Positions 11,101 to 25,300 of a stretch of DNA of 64,000 nucleotides are shown here, one piece after another. Under the pieces are notes generated by a model. The model worked only from the letters and a program-made list of their open reading frames with translations. It made no database searches and was not told where the DNA came from. Each line of letters starts with the position of its first letter. The stretch's first letter is position 1. Origin of the DNA: Anarhynchus alexandrinus (lineage: Eukaryota; Chordata; Aves; Charadriiformes; Charadriidae). The stretch covers positions 1,177,436 to 1,241,435 of the forward strand of contig VUYV01000121.1 in NCBI GenBank assembly GCA_008711295.1, in the 5' to 3' direction. The position numbers and the translations under genes were made by a program.

Positions 11101-14100
11101 CAAGTGACCTTTGTATAATCAATTTAGAGAGATATACATTTTACCATTCACTGTAATGAACACGCAGAGCTCACAGCTACGTCACATGTTGAATGTTAAT
11201 AGAATTATGATGAATAAGATGAGAAGCAAAACTTGAAAACTGGGATTTAAAATTAGACTTGGTATTATAAAGTTAATTGCTGTACTAAATGCAAGTGTTT
11301 TGTTCTCAAAAATATTTTTATACAGTTTGGATTGTTTAGTAGTAAAAGCAACAGGAAGAAATTTGGGTACTATGTATTCAAGTCCTAATCCTGACACAGA
11401 TTTATCCCTCATGAGGTACACTGGGGTCCAGGAAGACTTGGTCAGTTAAACTTCCTTTTGGTCCACAGCAGATCCTTGAGGCCAGGATTTCACTCACATT
11501 CATAAAATATGCATGTTTGTATGCATACCCAAATCTAGGATAATCCACCACTTCTAAGCAGTATTTCTTCCAGAAAATAAACCCCTACATAACCAACACA
11601 GTCAAATAATTCCAAGGAAAATCATTGGCAGGAAGAGGCAGTTAATTGAAGGGAGAAGGGGGGGATAGTGGGAGATAACCAGGGACCTGCAGGGAAAGCA
11701 GCATTAAGATTTACTCTTACATTCTCTCTCCCGTGTCCTACATTTACACACATCATCATACTATTTCTAAATTATTTTTTTAGAACCATATAATGAGTTA
11801 CAGGCAAATATATATGTGTGTGCGGGGGTGTTTTAATTTACATTTAATTTATTTAAATATTGTAATTATACTTAAATGTTTTAAAATCTTAGCTTAATAC
11901 CTCATTGTAGTATATTCCATGCCCGGTATGAATGTTTGAGTGTAGTTCAGTTTTTTAGTACTGCTATAATACTAAGCAAAAAAAAGAGGACATTTTTATT
12001 TGGAGACAGCCAAATATATGTAAGGAACCACCTTCTTTTCAAATATTTTAGGCAATTAAAAAATGACCGCATAATTCTAATTAGAACGTAGAATTGCAGA
12101 GTCTAACTACAGACACAGGTATTTGAGATCTTTGTAAAATACTTCCTTTTCACTTTTTCTGTCTATTTTTAACTGAAAAGGAAACAAAAGGATTACTGTC
12201 ATCCTCCAACCCCCTCATTTAAGGTGAAACCACTATAATTGGCAAATAGCTGGGAGAGTATCAGCCAACCTGAGAATATTTCAGGAAGGCTCTATATGAG
12301 TTTGTACCTGAGTTGACTTCACTTATGCCTCAGATATGGCCACCTTTGTACAGCGAATGTGAATCAATAACATCCTTTTTAAACAACTACTGTTGCTCAT
12401 TGTACTTTACAGTTTGAAAACTGAAGATAGCAAATTACCAACATATATATAGAGTGGATACATTTGCATATGTTCACTAACACTGTTCTTAGTATCTTTG
12501 GCTGATTTCTTTATAGCCTTGTTTTTTGTACAAAGAACTGTTACGCAGAGCCTCAATACTCTGCAGAAAAGTTGTAGCTCCAAGAGTATGCAAAGCTGTA
12601 CTGTGTAACAGAAGTTTGAAACATCTATGTATAGCAAGTTTGAAAACTAAGTGGGAAGTTGTAGCCTTATACACAATTTGCTGGTATAAGCAGCTAGAAA
12701 AGAAATCTTTCTGGATCTACTTGAGTTTGCACTTTGAGAGATTTACTATGAGAGGCTGGTTTTGATCATGCCCAGAATGAATCTAAGTGCTGAATTTCCC
12801 CTTGTTCACTAGGTTTCATACGAGGGAAAGCTCTTGTCAAAACTTAACATTGAATACAGAAGACTTTGTTTTTAAGATTCTCAATTTTCATTCTGTGATG
12901 GAGATATAATCAAGTCCAGTTTTGTGTGTGTTCAGTTATTGTAAATATTCTTACGACATTAAAGTTTACGGAGGGAAACAATACCTCTTTGAGATTTTGT
13001 GGCTAAAATACGTCAGTGTAGCACCAAAGCAAAAAGTCCGCAACAGGTCATGGTCTTGTAGAAAAAGAGATAACTCAGGTAGTTAATGATGCCTAACAGC
13101 ATGGAGAAGTATTGCAAAGGTACCTTCTTGTTAAATGCGAATATTGTTGAATAAGGTGCTGGCACAATTTTCACTTCATGATGTTGCTGTTTGGCCTATA
13201 GGTTGTGTCTTATACATACAAAATATTATGTAGATCATTTGAATGGCACTGAGGCAGGATCAGATCTTCTGCCCAAATGGGTGTATGACCATGTATATTT
13301 CCAATTCTGAATACTGAGTTTGTTAAACATCAGGGAATCGGTGATTTATGTATTTATTTTTAACCAGTACATTCAAGTAGATTTAAGACACTGCTTAATA
13401 TGATTTTCAGGCTTTATTTTTGATGTATTTTATAGTCTTGCTTCCAATGTGTTCATGTGATATTGCAAAAATACTAATGAAAGACCCTTAGGTCTTATCT
13501 TCATTACTATATACCAAGCCCCTACACTTAATTTGGGGCAAGCATCTGACAGTGTGATTTGAAAAGGTCCTGTAAAAGAAGAGTATTTCATTAATGCATT
13601 TTGGATGGAGGTCTTTTTGGTACAAGAAAATGAACATGCAGAATAAGCAACTAAGCAGAGTAGAGACAGAGGAGAATTGTGCAGGGACAAGAAATACAAG
13701 GAATCTTTCTTTCCAATAACAGACTTTTCCCTGTGTTTTGAATGCAGATGAGATTAACGTGGCTGTATTTGTGGTCATGCTCCAGCATTACTAATTAGAT
13801 CAGGATAGATCCCAGAGGAGAGTGATTTTTGGTTAACTGTTGAGACAGACTGCAAACAGAGCATAAGGCTTTGTTCTGAAAAGCGATGGAAGAGCTAGTG
13901 CTTTCTGTTCGGTTTCCGTTCCATTTTGGACCCTAAGATCTGAAATGCGTGGTAACACCTCTTTGAATATGGAAGGAATAATTCAGCTTGATGAAACAAT
14001 AGAATTCTGTGCTTAAAAATAGCTTTCCACATTTCATATTTTAATTAGTGATTTAAAAGCAGACTGGTATCAGATAAGCATGGAAGAGTAATTAATACAC

Positions 14101-14399
14101 AAGGGGAAGCAGACATGGAACACAGGAAATAATTTTAGTCATCATTTCAGTTTGGAAAGCTTTCCTGATGTCTAGAAAAGCAGATGAGACACACTTCTTC
14201 TTTGGTTTTATAAATGAAACTTTTATCTTTTCTCTGTGTGTGATGTTCAATAATTAGCTAAAAGTTTTCATACTCACAGTGGGACAAAATCTCAGCGGCT
14301 GTAAATCATAACAGCTCTGATAATTTTAGTACTGCAAACACAGTTCACCCTATGGTTAATTTGTAATTCTGCAAATAATCCCAGTTTATATGTTTAAGT

Positions 14400-14900
14400 A
14401 TATGATTTTTAAAAGGCAAACAGATATACTGATAGCATGGATACAGATATAGCATAGGAGTATTTTATACCTTTGTGAACTCTGCAGTTCCTTATATCGC
14501 AAATCTTAAACTTCTCACAGGGGACGAGAAATCCATTGGCAAAACCACACGAGCGCATGCCTAAGGATGTGGTCAGAGATGCTATTCTGACTGCAGCTGA
14601 GCAGCTCACTAGATCACTGCCTTGGGTGGTTTGCTGCTGTCTCCTTTGTGTACCCTCTGCCTTTGTAAGGCGGAATTTATCACCCTTTGGATCTGACAGC
14701 TTAACTATGCATCTGCTTCCCTCTCATCCCATCTGTGGGGTATTTTTTTTTTTTTTTAAAAACTCAGACCATTTGACAGAACTGGAGCAGGCAGAGATTG
14801 CGTATCTGCTGCGATACCAGCTGATCTGCAGCAGCAGCAGTGGAGCAACAAGCAGCCGAGGCTGAGCCATAACCGCTTAACCCAGTATTTGTGCCATAAG
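14400..14900. other. Locally GC-richer unique block, function unknown
   Basis: Between about 14510 and 14880 base composition rises above the surroundings, with several CpG dinucleotides, a T-run (14743-14757) and a GCAGCAGCAGCAG-type run near 14830. A plus-strand open frame of 109 codons (14536-14865) crosses the T-run, which it reads as a phenylalanine run, so it is unlikely to be protein coding. A conserved noncoding element is possible but not shown. Confidence 0.3.
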
Positions 14901-15104
14901 TGTGCTTTGTTTGACCAAGTTCATAAAGGAAAGAGTGAACTGAAATAGTGCAATGTGTACTGTGCAACGTGCAAAGGTCTGACAGCATAAGTATTACAGA
15001 ATATAGGGTATAAGAATCAATCTCTAGACAGGTAATTCTGCATGCCGTGTTAATTCTTAATTAATGTTCCTGGATAGTACAAAATGGATCATAAGGCCTC
15101 AGCC

Positions 15105-15122
15105 AATAAAAAAAAAAAAAAA
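15105..15122 (+). repeat. AATAAA merging into a poly-A run
   Basis: CCAATAAA leads straight into a 15-base A-run (15108-15122). It could be the tail of an old retroposed sequence. I do not recognise the sequence upstream, and no target-site duplication was found by eye. Confidence 0.4.
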
Positions 15123-17656
15123 GGAAGGCTGCTGAAGTAAAATGTGTATTTGCATTCTCATCTGCTGGTTCAGAAAGGCAGATGTAGACCTGCTGCTCCT
15201 GTAAATGGGAAATGAAGCTTAGGAAGCAAGTATCCTCAGGAAGGCTATAAGGCGTGCAGTGTGAATGAATCTTCTCAGCTGGTTTCTGTGAATTCCATGG
15301 TGGGAACTCAAGCTGCTATCCCTCCTTGTGATTGTTGATACCTGGAAGCATCATGAAAATGCTCAGAAATTTACATGTGACGTAGCTCATCAAAACCCCA
15401 AACTCTTAGACTTTTCTCCTCTCTTTTTTGTTTTTGTTGTTGGGAAGGTGGTTTTCAGTCAAACTTGAATTCACACTGAAACAGAGGAGACTACACTTCA
15501 GATTACCAAACATGACTTCTGTTGTCCAGCAGGTATCTGCTGCAGTGTGAAGGATTCAGGATCAAATCTTCTATCTCAAGTACAAATGAATTTCTAAATT
15601 GATGGGATTCTTATTTAATTAATCTGTTCCATTTAGTATGCATGGTTAAACAATACTTCCCTCTGCACGTACCTGGCTAGATGCTGGACCCAGAGTAAAT
15701 CTGTAGGAAAGCCTTTTTCATGTCATCTCTCCTTATAAAGCAGAGGATTTGACTATCCCTGACTGCCATAATGTCTTGGCTAGTTGATTCTGTATGAACA
15801 TACACATGCTCATGCAGACATACTTGTTTGGTTGGCTTTTCTTCCAGGGATCTGTGCTATTTTTGTTTGAGGTCCTACTTGTGCCCAGTATAGTAAGAAT
15901 TACTGCCAATTCTCTGTGAATACTTTTTGCAGTTTTACATGGCTGTCAAAAATACTTGTACAAGACATGCTTTTAAAAGTGCTTCCCTCTTGGTTAGAAC
16001 TCCTGCTTTTCTAGAAATAGGTGAGAATATGAAAAAAATAGGAAAATGACATTTTAGTGTAAAGTTTAAAAACAAGGCCCTTACCCTAAACTTGCTGAAG
16101 TTACTGGAAAATTATCTTTCTGATTTCCAGCAAATCCTGAATATTCATCACATGTATTGCAGTACCTCTGCTTCGGTATACGCATGTTCTTGCTGTTGGT
16201 TGGCTACAGAGACGGTCGCAGTTTACTGAGGTAGATAAGCTAAAAGTGTTGTCTAAAACTCATGCGTATTGGAAGCTAAATGGAGAATATAAATCATGGG
16301 CATTGAGGGACTTAAGCACAGCACTTCAGTGATTCATAAGTTGAGTGCTGTTCGCTCTGTGAAGAGGGGGCAATTTCGCCCAAAGTCTTTATTGCACTTC
16401 CCTTCATCACTATGCAATTATTTGCAATTGCTAACAGAACTGTCTGTCACTAGTCGAGCTTTGAAATGCCATCATTTATTAAAAACATATTTGTTTTTAA
16501 TATAAATGATATAACAGTGGTTGTGCTGAATGCAGCCAGTAACAACTGACTAATTATCTGAATTATGTCTTAAAAAGTAAGATTTGATTAATGCAATAGA
16601 GCATGAGTAGGATTTTTGGTTTTATTACCTCAAAACCATTAATTCCTCTACAATTTCCTTTCTAATCAGAACACAGCATGGCTTCTGCTGAAAATAATTG
16701 ATTTTTTTTTTTTAGCAAGTCTTAATAGACAGCACAGAGAAATGCAACGATTACAAGACAGAATGGAATGAGATTTATTTGGAAAACTGTCATACAGAGC
16801 ATCAGTCTGTCTCTCAGACAGGAATATGTTGCAGGTAAACGATGTCATGCATTCAAGAGCTACTTTTTCACTGTCAAATATTACAAATGAGTGTCCTGCA
16901 CAGATCGTTCTCAATGGAAAAAAAATAATATCCCATGTATTGACACTTGCTTAAGAATATGAATGCTGCAAAACTGTGGCTTTCACAGGAAAGACTGGGA
17001 TACAGTATGGTGGATTTTGTAAAGCTTTTTAGGATTCCTCTGTTCCCCCATCCCCTGTAACATGATTATGAAAACAAGTGTATCCTGTGTCAACACAAAC
17101 AGTAGCTGTCACTCATATGCTAGCCACCTTGATTATTTGCTGCTTATGTAGAATCCTTGGTGTCACCATCCATGTTTATTTACAGTATTTATAAATACAG
17201 TAAAATATACCAAGAGCTTGGCAATGAAACTGGCTTACCTTGTCAGGTATAATGGGATTTTGGCTCATATAACAATACTGAGAGTAGAGCAAAGCCCTCT
17301 GGGTTTTACAGTACACTTCCAGCTAAATCCTGTTTTCTCAACCCACAGAAGAAAGTGTATCACAACAGGAAAAAAACCCTCTCTTAAAATTCAAGTAGCA
17401 ATGTCATTAATCCCAATATATTCCAATAAATGATTTATAATATGCTAATACCAGCAATACCATTTTTTAAATGAGGAAAACTGTGGAGAATTTTAATTTT
17501 TATTCCTTTTTCAAAGATAACTGTGCACACCTGTGTAATGAGCAAATTATTTCAGGATTGCAGGTTAAAGTGCAAAATGGATTTGGTAATGTGTGCTGCG
17601 TATTACGTGTATGTAGAGATATCGGTACGAGCTCAGCTTCTGCAAATTACTGTGCC

Positions 17657-17717
17657 TTGAGCAGGGTTGGAACAGATGACTTGATGAGGTTCCTTCCAGT
17701 CTGAATCATCCTACGGC
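17657..17717 (+). mobile_element. CR1 LINE 3'-end fragment
   Basis: GAGCAGGGTTGGAACAGATG, then GACTTGATGAGGTTCCTTCC and AGTCTGAATCATCCTA, match the last about 60 bases of the CR1 3' UTR (GCAGGG.TTGGA.TAGATGA.CT..GAGGTCCCTTCCA.CCTGAAT.ATTCTA). The 8-bp terminal repeats have decayed, so this copy is older than the one at 58.6 kb. Possible further CR1 sequence upstream (about 17590-17656) could not be confirmed. Confidence 0.7.
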
Positions 17718-19693
17718 CCTTGAAAAAACCTAAGTTTAAAACTGAGCAATTTAGCTGAAGAAGGCCACATTATTCAGGAGCAGAATATGTCTTTTACCAG
17801 TATTGCTCAGTAGCTGGTTCTTGAACATTAAATGAAGGTTTTGATGCAGACAGCTCTTCTAGCTTTCAAAGTTAAGTGGGAAAGTTTAACATCTTAGCAG
17901 GGTTTCACACAGAGTAGCCTGGAGGTTTCAAATTGTGTAACATTTCCTAAAAAGCCTTGGGGAAAAAAATGTTCTACCTTGTTCTTCAACAGAAGATGAA
18001 ATTGTGGTACAAGAAAACTAGAATTCTAATATCTGATATATGACATGTCTCACTAAGCACTTGCTCCATCACTCCCTCTGAATTCAACTCCAAACATAAA
18101 ATTTATTCACATGAATTAATTGATTTTGATATTTGTTTTATTATAAAACCTGAGGGCTTCCCTAAGGACCTTCTGTAATAAGAATTCTAGCAAAAGCAGG
18201 AGAGGAAAACTGGGCATTAGTATAGGAAAGGTATATAAGTGTTGGCAAGGTAAATTTTTGGGTAAAATCCTGGTCTTTGCAACAATGATAAAATTTCTAT
18301 TTGCTTCACTGGAACTACAATGTCATCCCTCTTTTCAGAGAAAGAGCTTGTACTTAGAGAAAGTCTTCCCTGTAGATGTTCTTTAAGATTACTATAGTAG
18401 CATTAATATCAGGAATACAGTAGAGACACCTTCACCTGAAACAGAAGACATTTTTCAAAGATACATTTATCCAAATTAAGTATTTGCTCAGGATGACTTT
18501 AAGATTTTCTGAAACCTTGGAATGATAAAGGTTACAAGTTGTAATTTAAAAAGCAGCTCAGGTGTTCGGAAGGTGAAGTCACTAAGGTTTGCTTGAAAAT
18601 TTTGCTCCAGGAAATTCATTTTTGGGTATGAACTGCCATGGTGAAAAATACTTGTGAGACTAGAAACTAGCTATCTTAAATTTAGTCTTTTTTTAGCTTA
18701 CACTTTTTTTTATTCAGTATATTTGCACTGATTTTTTTTAAGCTCTCAGCAGAGAGATGAGATAAATAAAAGAGGGGTTTTGAACATTATCAGCTATTAC
18801 AAGATCTTAACCTGCAAATATTTGCAAGAAAATTTAAAAGAGAAAACAAAACTGAAAAAAGATATCATTTGAGAAAAGCTCAGATTCAAAGGGCAAGCAC
18901 TCTAACTTCTTATAACCTGACTTTTTCTAGGAGACTCTGCCTGTGCTGCTCCTGAGGCTGTGGTTTTGGTTAGATGTGGTTCGTTCTTTAGGATGATTTT
19001 TCTTACTAAATCAAACCAAAATTTCCTCAGAAGACTTATGAGTTAGACTCATCCTACTCACATGAATTAAAAAGTTCAAACTACCATTTTCAAAACAAAG
19101 TTAGGTTCGTCTGAGATTGAGATGTCTGAAAGAGAATGTATGGTGTTACCTCAGGTGAAGTGACAGAGCTTTTTCATCAGCTTATTCAGATTTTTGTCCT
19201 CACTGTTAAGAACCTTCCGTGTATGTCACAGCCTTTGCAACCCTGTTATTGTTTTCTTTCGTTTCATCTTTCTGCCTAGCCATGACCTATTTAGTGTGAT
19301 GAACTACCTCCCTCTTGTTTATATATGCTGACTCAACTGTATCTGTAAGACACATTTTAAGCATCGTTGTTGAACGTCTTCCAACACTTCTTCCAGTTTG
19401 CAGTATGGCTGCCAGGTACGCTGGTCATATAGTAGTGTGCCACTCACCCCTGTGTTACGTAGCCATAGTGTGGTGGATGTTCTTGCTTGTTGTAAAATTT
19501 GTATTTTGACAATGAAATTCAGTAGCCATACAGATGTCCAAAAATCTATAGGTGTATAGCATGGAAATGACAGGCTTTCCTTGCCTTATCATACCATTAC
19601 AATAAAGGCAACAATGCAACTGATTTTGCTACATCTTTCTCATGTTGTTGCAGTTGTTAGATTTTTACATACACACATTGGCATGTATACATT

Positions 19694-19714
19694 CAGTGCA
19701 CTTGAAGTGCACTG
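19694..19714. repeat. Perfect 10-bp inverted repeat with 1-nt centre
   Basis: CAGTGCACTT (19694-19703), then G, then AAGTGCACTG (19705-19714). No function can be assigned. Confidence 0.9.
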
Positions 19715-22293
19715 GGTAAAAATATTCATATTGTTTGACTCTTTTTTTTTTCTTCTTCTTCTAATTATGAATGAACTTGAGACCACCCCAAGAGAGCAGT
19801 TCTCTTGCCAATGAATCTAAAATCAAATTTGCTTCTGAAAATACTGCACAGATGTACCAGGAACTCTTTTTATTGTTTGTTGTTGTTTTGTATTCACTGT
19901 TCGTATGAAGAGGCTTAGCTTCAATGGGACGTCAACACGAAATGATATTTAGTTTCACATTTAGAATATAAATTAAGAGTTGTGAATTGTTTGTGTTATT
20001 CTTCAATCTTCAGTGAATTGAAATAAAATCAAACCAGAAATTCTAAAAAATAATTCTAATTTATGACTGCCAATTATAGAAAGCAAAATACTGATGAGCT
20101 TATGTAGATAAACCAAAGTTAACAAAGTGTAAGTTACCAACATAGAAGTCACCGCTACAAGTCTTACCTGTCTTCTTTTCACTGCTTTATAGACAATTTA
20201 AAAAAATAAAATTAAAAAATTAAAAATAAAAAAAAACCCCATCCCTTGCTAATGAATACCTTCAGGTATATTGATTTGTCAGTTAGTTGTTACAAGAATG
20301 CTATCCCAGTCGCTAGAATCTGCTACCACCTCAGGTCCTTTTCAAAGGGTCGTAAATCAATGCAGCTCTTCATGTGAAGGAACTTTTCAGGAAGAGTTAA
20401 TGAGAAGAGATGTGCAGCTGACTTATTGGAATGCGGAGTAGGCTTCACAGCTGAAGTCACAGGGTTGGTGCCAGTTACGGAACTCCCGCCTAGCACAGTT
20501 AAATTCACCTACTAAAAGGTTAATTTTTCACATGTCATTTAGGTAACCTGCCATAGAATGAGATTCTCTATGTAAGATTTACTTTGCAAATGGTCAATCC
20601 ATACACTGAAAATAGTGGAGAAATAAAATTCCATGAGGATTGTTAATCAAAATATCCAGCTCCCAACTAAAAGGAAGTTAAGGTACAAACACTTCATTTT
20701 AACCCATGTAATGTCTTTCTCATGGAAAAGAAGTTAAAAATACCGTAACAGGAAGAGAAGCTTCTGAGTTTGTAAAGCTGGTAAGCTACATAATCATCTG
20801 AAGTATAAAAATATTGCTTCCTGCTCACCTATTTCACATCCTTATGTTATGCAATGCTTTCTATAAAGTTTCATCAAATCCTTCCAGTGTGCTTTAGCTC
20901 AGGTTTCTTATATGCGTTAGGCCACAGATAGCATTCATTAGAGGTTCCAATAGAAAAAAGAAGCAATTTATACTTGGACATGTCATAAATCGTGAAAAAT
21001 CAATCAAATAAATTAACATCAACTGTTTCTAAAAGTAGCTGAAATAGTAGGGTTGTTTTGTTTGGTTTGGGCTTTTTTGTGTTTTGGGAGTTTAGAAAGT
21101 CTTTGGGAATTGCAGCATGCTATGCTTCACCAGAAATGGACATGAAATAGGATGAGAGGTTTATTAAAGTTAAATATTGCGCAATAGTGGGATGACAACA
21201 ACATGAGAAGATCAATCCTACACTACTTATTGAAAGGATAATTATGCCTGCTAAGTTTTCCTTAAAAGTTTGTAAAAAAGAAATAAAAGACATCTGACAA
21301 AACACATTTTAAAGAGTTTTATTTTCATGAATCTTTCAGGGTGGGTTTAGATAACACTGTTGCACTGGCATCAACAGAGCTGTGTCATTTTATTCCAGAC
21401 AATAATGTGACCCAAGAGACCTCAGGGAAAATAAATAAAATTGTAAAAAATGATGTCTTGTCATAAACTATGTACACTGGCTAAGCAATAAGAAACAAAA
21501 ACAATTACTTGTTGATATTACTTATGGAAAGAAGAGATTTTTCTATGATTGATATCACTTTTACTTAGTTTGATCCAGGTTGTTTCATCATAAATAAAAC
21601 CAGGAACACCACATAGTGTATTTCTTCAGTTTGGCCCTTTCCGTGCATAGATCCCAGGAGTTGTTGACTGGGATGTTATTAATGACTTGAAAAAAATACT
21701 GTGTATATGTTTGGAAAGTTAAGCTATGCAGAGTTAAATACAGGTCAGAACTGTGTAAACTGATATTAGCATAAAATGATTTACAGTTACTGTCAGAGGT
21801 GATGTCTCAGAATGCCTTTTGAAGGTATAAATAGATTCTGACAAACAAGTTAGCATATGTGTATTTGCTACTGGATATATATTTTATTAAGGTGAAATTC
21901 ATTTTGAGGAATACCAGCATCTAGAACAAACAGCATTATTTTGCAATACAGCGATTTTACTAACATTATTATTTATTATACATAATAAAACTTGTAATAC
22001 GTGTAATAAAAGTTAATGCAGTTTCCCTTTCACTTATCTATCTAGGATGTGTAGACGTCTGCCTGTGACACATATATTTTGCCATTCTGATGTACTTTTA
22101 AAAATGGATTAGTAAAAGTACTTGAAATAGTCACTCAGCTTCAATATTCTGTCTCCAGGATAACATGCACTACTTCATGTTGCTGACTTCCATGTTTTAG
22201 CGTACTTCTAATCCCATTCTACCCTGCTCTTTTGGATCTTCCTTGGTCAGTAGCATGGTCTGAACTGGGGGAAAAACAAATCCAAAAGCAACC

Positions 22294-22311
22294 GGGGGGG
22301 NGGGGGGGGGG
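22294..22311. repeat. Poly-G run containing an ambiguous base (N at 22301)
   Basis: Seven G, one N, then ten G. This is the only ambiguous base I found in the window. It marks a homopolymer whose length or content was not resolved in the assembly. Confidence 0.97.
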
Positions 22312-25300
22312 AGGTTTGCAGAACTAAAGTTCTGCAAATAAAAATTACAAGAGACATGAGAATCTCCTAATTGGTATTTAAATGTACTGGAGTAGTCCTG
22401 GCAGCCTGTAACAGATAGGCTTTCATAACAGCAGCTGAAATTGAGTATGAGCAACAATATTAGTGTATAGGCAGACAGTAGCCTAAACTCATATGCTTCT
22501 GAACTTTGAACTCCTACAAACTTTTAATAAGAAGACTCAAGACTATTTTGGGAAGCTCAGTGATCTCCCATTATACTGCAGCAAATGAAGAGAAAAATAG
22601 TGTATTTACAGTAGCTGTATAAAAAAGGATAAGAAAATTAATCTGTCCTATTCTCGGAGGATATGTCAGTACTTGTGGTACTGTCTTACCTCTCATCCTT
22701 CTGTCCTCTTGTCAGATATGAATGGAGATAAAGCCTAATTAATAATGAAAAGATGTTGTGAAAACAATGATTCTCAATGAGTTACTAAAGAAAAGAGAAA
22801 TGTTAGTGGAAGTTTGCCTGAAGTATTTGTCTTACGGATAAGGGTGTAAATTGATTAATCACACAATGCAAACAAGTTTAATTTAGAGTTAGGATTAAAG
22901 AACTCGCCATGTGTCACAGGAAACCACCAGCATTGCAAATTCATTGGGGTTTTTCTGGACCACACTCCAACAGTGGATGTGTAAATTCAACAGTTGATGG
23001 GACGTAAATTGAGATACAAACCAGGTCTTCCTAAACCTCTTTCTAATGTTCTAATGAAATGCTATTATAATAGTATTCTCTGAACTTCTTTTGCTTGAAC
23101 TTTAATGATATAATAAAAAATGGTTATAGCTCTTGTACAAGCTACCTATTAGTCACAAGGAGAAAGGTACCAATTATAGTAAATTGTGTAACATTCTTAA
23201 TATTTTATTTTTTTTCCTCACTTCTTATAGATTTTCATGAGATGCTAAGTATTGAAAAATTCCAAATTTTAAATACAAGCATCAGCTGCATCCTGAATCA
23301 GCTGGCGAAGTATACGTTTGTATAGCTATTGATTCAGTCTCTCTACAAACTCGGTTGATTATCTCTGTATGACCAAGAATAGATTGATTTTTTTTTTTTC
23401 TAATCAGAGTGATATCTTTATAGCTAATGAACATGGATAGACAGTGGAGCTAGTGAGTTGTACCAGTGAGAGAAATTTGATTTCTCCCAGGATTATTGGC
23501 ATTGGAGTTTTAATGTCAGATTGCTAGCTTCCAAAACAGACTGTGTGAGTAACCTAGAATTGCTGCCTAGACAACAAGTATTAAGGATCACCACTTGAGG
23601 CTCAGTTGTGCACCTCAAAAAAAAAAAAAAGGCTTTTAAGAAGTAATTTCCTATTGCCACTGATGCATTTTTTCCTTTGCTTCTGTTGCTGAGGGCCGCT
23701 CACCTACATAAGATGAGAAGCCTTTTCCCTTTCCCTCTCCCTCTAAACCCAGGAGAAATTGGAAAACCCTCACGTGCAGCAAATCTCTTGGCAAAGATTA
23801 TTATATATTGTGAAAGTGAATTATGATAACTTCTTACTGGTTTTAATCACGAAGAATGTGTTAGAAAGATGCAGAGAATAAGACTAGAAAGGTCTCTCCG
23901 TCAATGTATTGGCAGGACTCTGAAGGGACATCCGTACTGTCTGAAGTGCTATGTCTTTTGCAGATAGTTGGACATTGGATCCGAATCTATTTTGTTTTTT
24001 GAACCCATTGTTCCCTAGAGATGCATAGGAGACTACCTAGGGCAAACCAGTGGGGAAAGACTAAGGCAAACGGTTTTATAACTTGGCCTATACTTATTCT
24101 TTCCCTTGACATTGGCACTACAATGTGGCATATTGTCATGCCTCTGAGTATGATGGTCAGTTCCTGTGATTTTGACACGGAGAAAAAATCACTGACATAC
24201 AGTCTGAATATACTCTTTATAAAAATCTATGTTTCTGAGAGAAAAATCATAAAAAAGAATGGAATGACAGACTATTTTTCCAAAAATTTCAATCTATCAC
24301 AAATATCTATGTCCAAGGGAGTAATCAAAAACCAAAAGAAAGGACTAATACATGCCATTTTCTTCCTTTCCTGTCTTCTGCAGCATCACGATCATTATCG
24401 TACTGAAGCTGTAAAACCTCATGGACCAAAGTTGTGATCAGCCATGCAAACCTCAAAATTCAAAAGACTGTGTCCTTTTTCCAGTGAGTGGGCTCTGGGA
24501 TTTAAGAGAAAATTATTAACTGCTGGGGAGCTTACATCGTCCCTTTTACTTGTGGAGTAATTGGGAGTAATTGGTTGAAGGGAAAGACAAGATTTAAACA
24601 GATTCCAAGAGGAAACAGTCTGAGGGTGAAATGCTTAGACTGTGGAAAACATACTAAAGGGATCCAATGATACACTAGACAAAGCACTAGAAAATCATTC
24701 ATTTGGGTATACAACCTCGAGTAAAATAAAAGCATACTTTAAGACACCTAAAATTACTTGAAGGACAGACTTTGGATTGTGATAGTTCTTTCTTCACAAG
24801 CTCTGTTTTGCTGAAATGTTACTGCACATATCCTCTGGGCCATTCTTCCTATGTTCATGTGAAACTTGCCCTATGTGATACTCTCAAGGGCATATTTACA
24901 AGTTCTTAGACAAGATAAATCAAATCTTTAACACGATGAAAAGTTGATATAATAAACATGAGAACAAGAACACAACTTAAATTGAAGATAATACCAATTT
25001 ATAATTAATAAAAGTCATTATTCTGTTGAGATTGGACTCCTATTAAGGTAGGGTTTATGGAAAATAATATTTCTGCAGAGGTTTTTAATGTAAACAGATG
25101 TTGAGAGACAGAAAAACCTTGTAATTCCTTGACAGTTGAGGCCTCACGGTGCCTAGTACTTGCTGGTGGAGATCAGGTTTTCACACTTTATCAGCACTCA
25201 GCAATTCCCACAGAAATACTTGCGATCAGACATTCAACATGTTGTAAACTCCAGTGAAGTTGAAAATTTCGAGTTCTACTGCTTTTGCACAACATCCAAA

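Larger units (their letters stand above)
6749..14400. other. Unique AT-rich noncoding DNA
   Basis: Apart from the T/G tract and the small palindromic repeat listed separately, nothing gene-like is visible. The open frames (for example 8284-8526, 12526-12765 and 13488-13778 on the complement) are under 100 codons, overlap open frames on other strands, and contain no motif. Stop codons are frequent in all frames. Confidence 0.6.
14901..22290. other. Unique AT-rich noncoding DNA
   Basis: Apart from the CR1 fragment, the poly-A run and the other short items listed separately, I see no gene or repeat family. An A-rich low-complexity patch (A-runs separated by single T) lies at 20198-20236. Open frames are all under 90 codons and unrecognised. 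Confidence 0.55.

Noticed and set aside
24021..24437. 138-codon plus-strand open frame
   Set aside because: Longest non-repeat frame, but its composition is AT-driven (Ile/Lys/Ser), with no domain and an overlapping frame on the other strand.
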